Position numbers and translations under genes: made by a program
In this document: positions 23,284 to 25,131 of the stretch, in pieces
Layout of the letters: each line of letters begins with the position of its first letter
Numbering within the stretch: the stretch's first letter is position 1
Virus record (IMG/VR): IMGVR_UViG_3300044635_000343
Coordinates: 1 to 25,131 of that record
Direction: 5' to 3' (one strand)
Source: a virus
Length of the DNA: 25,131 nt
Notes under the pieces: model-generated
Databases searched by the model: none
What the model was told of the DNA's origin: nothing
What the model saw: only the letters and a program-made list of their open reading frames with translations

Positions 23284-23466
23284 ATGGAGCAACACGTTGA
23301 TAGTACTTCGGTACGTGGGTTACTTTTAACAATGTCATTGTGGTTATTTGCACACGTTACCGCCTCGCAGGTAGCTACCTACTGCACAATACTATCGGCA
23401 ATCGTTACTATCATTGTTAACATACAAAAGTTTAAGCATGGCAAAGACAAGCATCGGGCTGACTAA
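23284..23466 (+). CDS. Holin-like protein 1
   Basis: A 60-residue protein with two hydrophobic stretches (about residues 12-24 and 30-47, ATYCTILSAIVTIIVNI) and a strongly basic C-terminus (KFKHGKDKHRAD). Size, membrane segments and charged tail fit a small holin, and the gene starts the lysis cassette. It overlaps the next gene by 29 bases in a different frame. Holin versus antiholin cannot be decided by reading. Confidence 0.6.
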   Translation: MEQHVDSTSVRGLLLTMSLWLFAHVTASQVATYCTILSAIVTIIVNIQKFKHGKDKHRAD

Positions 23467-23689
23467 CGTAAACTATCCCGCCCCGAAATGGTATCGCAAA
23501 TCAAAGAGGGTTATCGGTTTACTATCCGGGCCTACCGTACTTGCGGTATTTCAGATATTTAAACTAACTGACCATCAAATGGCAAGCGTGGCTACGGTAA
23601 TAGCTTTTCTTCCTACATTATTAGAGGTATTTTCCGCAATACTTGCAAATGGCGAACAATATGTATCTACAGATGAAAAGTCCGAATAA
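23438..23689 (+). CDS. Holin-like protein 2
   Basis: An 83-residue protein: MAKTSIGLTNVNYPAPKWYR, a basic stretch (RKSKRV), then hydrophobic segments at about residues 26-42 (IGLLSGPTVLAVFQIF) and 50-70 (SVATVIAFLPTLLEVFSAIL), and an acidic end. It resembles two-segment class II holins found in Bacteroidota phages. The start at 23438 is chosen over 23414 because MAKTSIGLTN is the start I know for this family and a longer overlap is avoided. It may be holin or antiholin, paired with the previous gene. Confidence 0.6.
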   Translation: MAKTSIGLTNVNYPAPKWYRKSKRVIGLLSGPTVLAVFQIFKLTDHQMASVATVIAFLPTLLEVFSAILANGEQYVSTDEKSE

Positions 23690-24161
23690 TTCGGACAGTT
23701 GGGTAAAGTGGTGGTTACTTGCAATGGTTTTGCTATTCGTACTGATTATGACATCATGCAATAGTGTAAAGAAATCTCAAACCACTACGCAGGAACAAAC
23801 GCTCACTATCTATGTACGTGATACCGTGCATTTAAAGGTTATTGATACTTCACGTGTGATAACCGAACTACAGGAATTTAATACAAAGACTATCGAATTG
23901 TATGATACCGTGTATAAAGATGTGCCTGTATTACGCCAACGGATAATTTACACCAATGCATATCAGCAACGAACAAATACGTTAAATGGCATTATAAAGG
24001 ATAGTTTATCGGGCAGCGTGAGTAATACGCAGGCACTTAGCAAAGTAGAATCAACAAGCAGTAAGAAATCAAACAGAATACCCTTTATCGGAATTATAAT
24101 CGGAGGTATTGTAATAATTATAATCTATGGCATCCGTAAAACCTATCGTTTCTTTAATTGA
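23673..24161 (+). CDS. Putative unimolecular spanin (u-spanin)
   Basis: A 162-residue protein. N-terminus: a hydrophobic stretch LLAMVLLFVLIMTSC with the candidate lipidated cysteine at residue 29 (residue -3 is Met, a slight departure from the consensus lipobox). Then about 105 periplasmic residues (VRDTVHLKVIDTSRVITEL, YDTVYKDVPVLRQRIIY, Ser-rich linker), then a C-terminal membrane segment (IPFIGIIIGGIVIIIIYGI) and a basic end. A lipoprotein tail for the outer membrane plus a C-terminal inner-membrane anchor is the architecture of u-spanins such as T1 gp11, which fuse the two membranes at lysis. It sits between holin-like genes and endolysin. No similarity to T1 gp11 itself is claimed. Confidence 0.65.
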   Translation: MKSPNNSDSWVKWWLLAMVLLFVLIMTSCNSVKKSQTTTQEQTLTIYVRDTVHLKVIDTSRVITELQEFNTKTIELYDTVYKDVPVLRQRIIYTNAYQQRTNTLNGIIKDSLSGSVSNTQALSKVESTSSKKSNRIPFIGIIIGGIVIIIIYGIRKTYRFFN

Positions 24162-24696
24162 GTACAAGGCAATGTTTGATTCGATGCAAGTCGATGAAGA
24201 TAAAGCAGCCGAAATAGCTAAAGCCGTTGCACTAATCAACAAGGGCAAGCAGCGTTACTTATCCGTTACTGCAAAACTCAATCTCAAATGCCCTTGGTAT
24301 GCACTGGGGATAGTTCACTACTTAGAAGGTAGTTGCAATTTCTCAAAGCATATCCACAATGGCGATCCGTTAACCGCCCGCACCTGGCAAGTACCTGCAG
24401 GCCGGCCATTACTCCCTCCGCAATTCGGTAAGTCTTACACTTGGGAGGAATCAGCAGAAGATTGGTTTCGCTTAAAGAATTGGCACAAATGGCAAGACTG
24501 GGGCGTGCAAGATATGTTGTATCGTTTTGAAGCTAATAACGGATTTGGGTACCGGAAGCGGTCGGTTGCTACTCCTTACCTCTGGAGTTATAGCGACCAT
24601 TACGATAAGGGCAAGTTCGTAGCGGATGGCAAATACAATCCGGATGCCGTGAGCAAGCAAGTCGGGGCGGCAATTTTGCTTAAGGAATTGATGTAA
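24127..24696 (+). CDS. Endolysin, lysozyme-like
   Basis: A 189-residue protein. CPWYALGIVHYLEGSCNF (residues 55-72) carries a glutamate (Glu67) in the position of a lysozyme-type catalytic acid, followed by HIHNGDPLTARTWQVPAGRP (75-94), YTWEESAEDWF (104-114), LYRFEANNGFGYR (131-143) and YLWSYSDHYDKGKFVADGKY (151-170). This order of motifs is a phage muramidase-like family. It should cleave peptidoglycan glycan strands. There is no signal peptide, so export depends on the holin. It overlaps the spanin gene by 35 bases. The bond specificity is inferred. Confidence 0.78.
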   Translation: MASVKPIVSLIEYKAMFDSMQVDEDKAAEIAKAVALINKGKQRYLSVTAKLNLKCPWYALGIVHYLEGSCNFSKHIHNGDPLTARTWQVPAGRPLLPPQFGKSYTWEESAEDWFRLKNWHKWQDWGVQDMLYRFEANNGFGYRKRSVATPYLWSYSDHYDKGKFVADGKYNPDAVSKQVGAAILLKELM

Positions 24697-24718
24697 TTTT
24701 ACACTACAATTATAAATC

Positions 24719-25129
24719 ATGGCAGTATTTAATAAATTCGATTCGTTTGTGGAAGCAGTCGCAGAGAAGGTGCATAACCTCGGCTCTGACCAACTAACCA
24801 TTGCGCTCACCAATACTGCTCCGGTGGCAGGTAATAGCCTACTTGCAAATATTACGGAGATTACCTATACTAACCTTTCTACCCGTAACCTTACAACTAC
24901 CGCATCTTCGCAGACTGCCGGGCTTTATAAATTGGTGGTATCGGACACCACCCTCACATCCACAGGCGGTAGTACCGGCCCATTCCGGTACGTGGTAGTG
25001 TATAACTCTACCGCAGCAGGTGGGCCTTTGATTGGGTTTTTCGATTATGGTAGTAGCATCACACTACTTTCCGGTGAATCTTTAACGGTTGATTTTGACC
25101 AAGTTAATGGACTCTTAACTATACAATAA
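24719..25129 (+). CDS. Small phage structural-type protein, function unknown
   Basis: A 136-residue protein: MAVFNKFDSFVEAVAEKVHN, then a beta-rich body with LTIALTNTAPVAGNSLLANI, STGPFRYVVVYNSTAAGG, LIGFFDYGSSITLLSGESL and TVDFDQVNGLLTIQ. I know this pattern (FNKFDxFVEAV...HNL, FRYVVxYN, DYGSS, VDFD) from a widespread family in tailed phages, annotated as hypothetical and probably structural (tail or capsid decoration). It follows the endolysin after 22 bases, so structural genes continue beyond the lysis cassette. Confidence 0.7.
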   Translation: MAVFNKFDSFVEAVAEKVHNLGSDQLTIALTNTAPVAGNSLLANITEITYTNLSTRNLTTTASSQTAGLYKLVVSDTTLTSTGGSTGPFRYVVVYNSTAAGGPLIGFFDYGSSITLLSGESLTVDFDQVNGLLTIQ

Positions 25130-25131
25130 TG
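25129..25131 (+). other. Probable start codon of a further gene
   Basis: The window ends with TAATG: the stop of the previous gene shares one base with an ATG. The same TAATG junction is used at 6821-6825, so a following gene on the same strand is likely. Confidence 0.4.

Noticed and set aside
1-25131. Integrase, attachment sites, tRNA genes, CRISPR arrays, insertion sequences
   Set aside because: I looked for recombinase motifs, regularly spaced repeats, cloverleaf-like sequences and transposase DDE patterns and found none that hold up.

Overview
The window is a contiguous piece of a tailed double-stranded DNA phage (HK97-fold capsid, siphovirus-type long tail). Everything that can be called is on the + strand. 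The host is very probably a member of the Bacteroidota. The evidence is the TAnnTTTG-type promoter element ahead of several genes, the near absence of Shine-Dalgarno sequences, the primase-DUF3987 helicase fusion, and several small proteins and tail proteins of a kind I associate with Bacteroidota phages. No integrase, repressor, tRNA, CRISPR array or insertion sequence is visible, so lytic versus temperate cannot be decided. The GC content is moderate and drops clearly around 3.76-3.99 kb and 4.5-5.3 kb.

Layout. (1) 1-2.2 kb: the end of a replication gene (primase-polymerase plus DUF3987 helicase-like), closed by a strong intrinsic terminator. (2) 2.29-2.74 kb: a non-coding region with 12 exact copies of AAGTTC/GAACTT, nested inverted repeats, an AT-rich stretch and a good Bacteroidota promoter. 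It is a candidate replication origin and/or control region for the late operon. (3) 2.74-8.0 kb: a terminase-small-subunit-like gene, then an unusual insertion of three GT-A type glycosyltransferases, one FkbM-type methyltransferase, one class I methyltransferase, one methyltransferase-like protein and several very small genes, all before the large terminase. (4) 8.0-13.2 kb: large terminase, portal, MuF-like protein, prohead protease and major capsid protein, ending in a second intrinsic terminator. (5) 13.3-14.25 kb: a GT4 (GT-B) glycosyltransferase wedged between capsid and connector genes. (6) 14.2-18.8 kb: head-tail connector, head closure, HK97 gp10-like, tail terminator, major tail protein, tail assembly chaperones joined by a -1 frameshift at an A9 run, and tape measure. 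(7) 18.8-23.3 kb: tail tip/hub protein, a second tail-tube-like protein, and a tail fibre that carries a Sec-type signal peptide. (8) 23.3-24.7 kb: a compact lysis cassette with two holin-like proteins, a protein with the architecture of a unimolecular spanin, and a lysozyme-like endolysin. (9) 24.7 kb to the end: a small structural-type protein and the start codon of a further gene.

How it works together. Regions 3-8 form an ordinary late operon in the order packaging, capsid, connector, tail, fibres, lysis. What is not ordinary is the load of glycan-type enzymes: four glycosyltransferases and three methyltransferase-like proteins within or next to virion genes. They suggest decoration of the virion, of phage DNA, or of the host surface with a sugar that may be O-methylated. 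This is inference, because acceptor and donor cannot be read from sequence.
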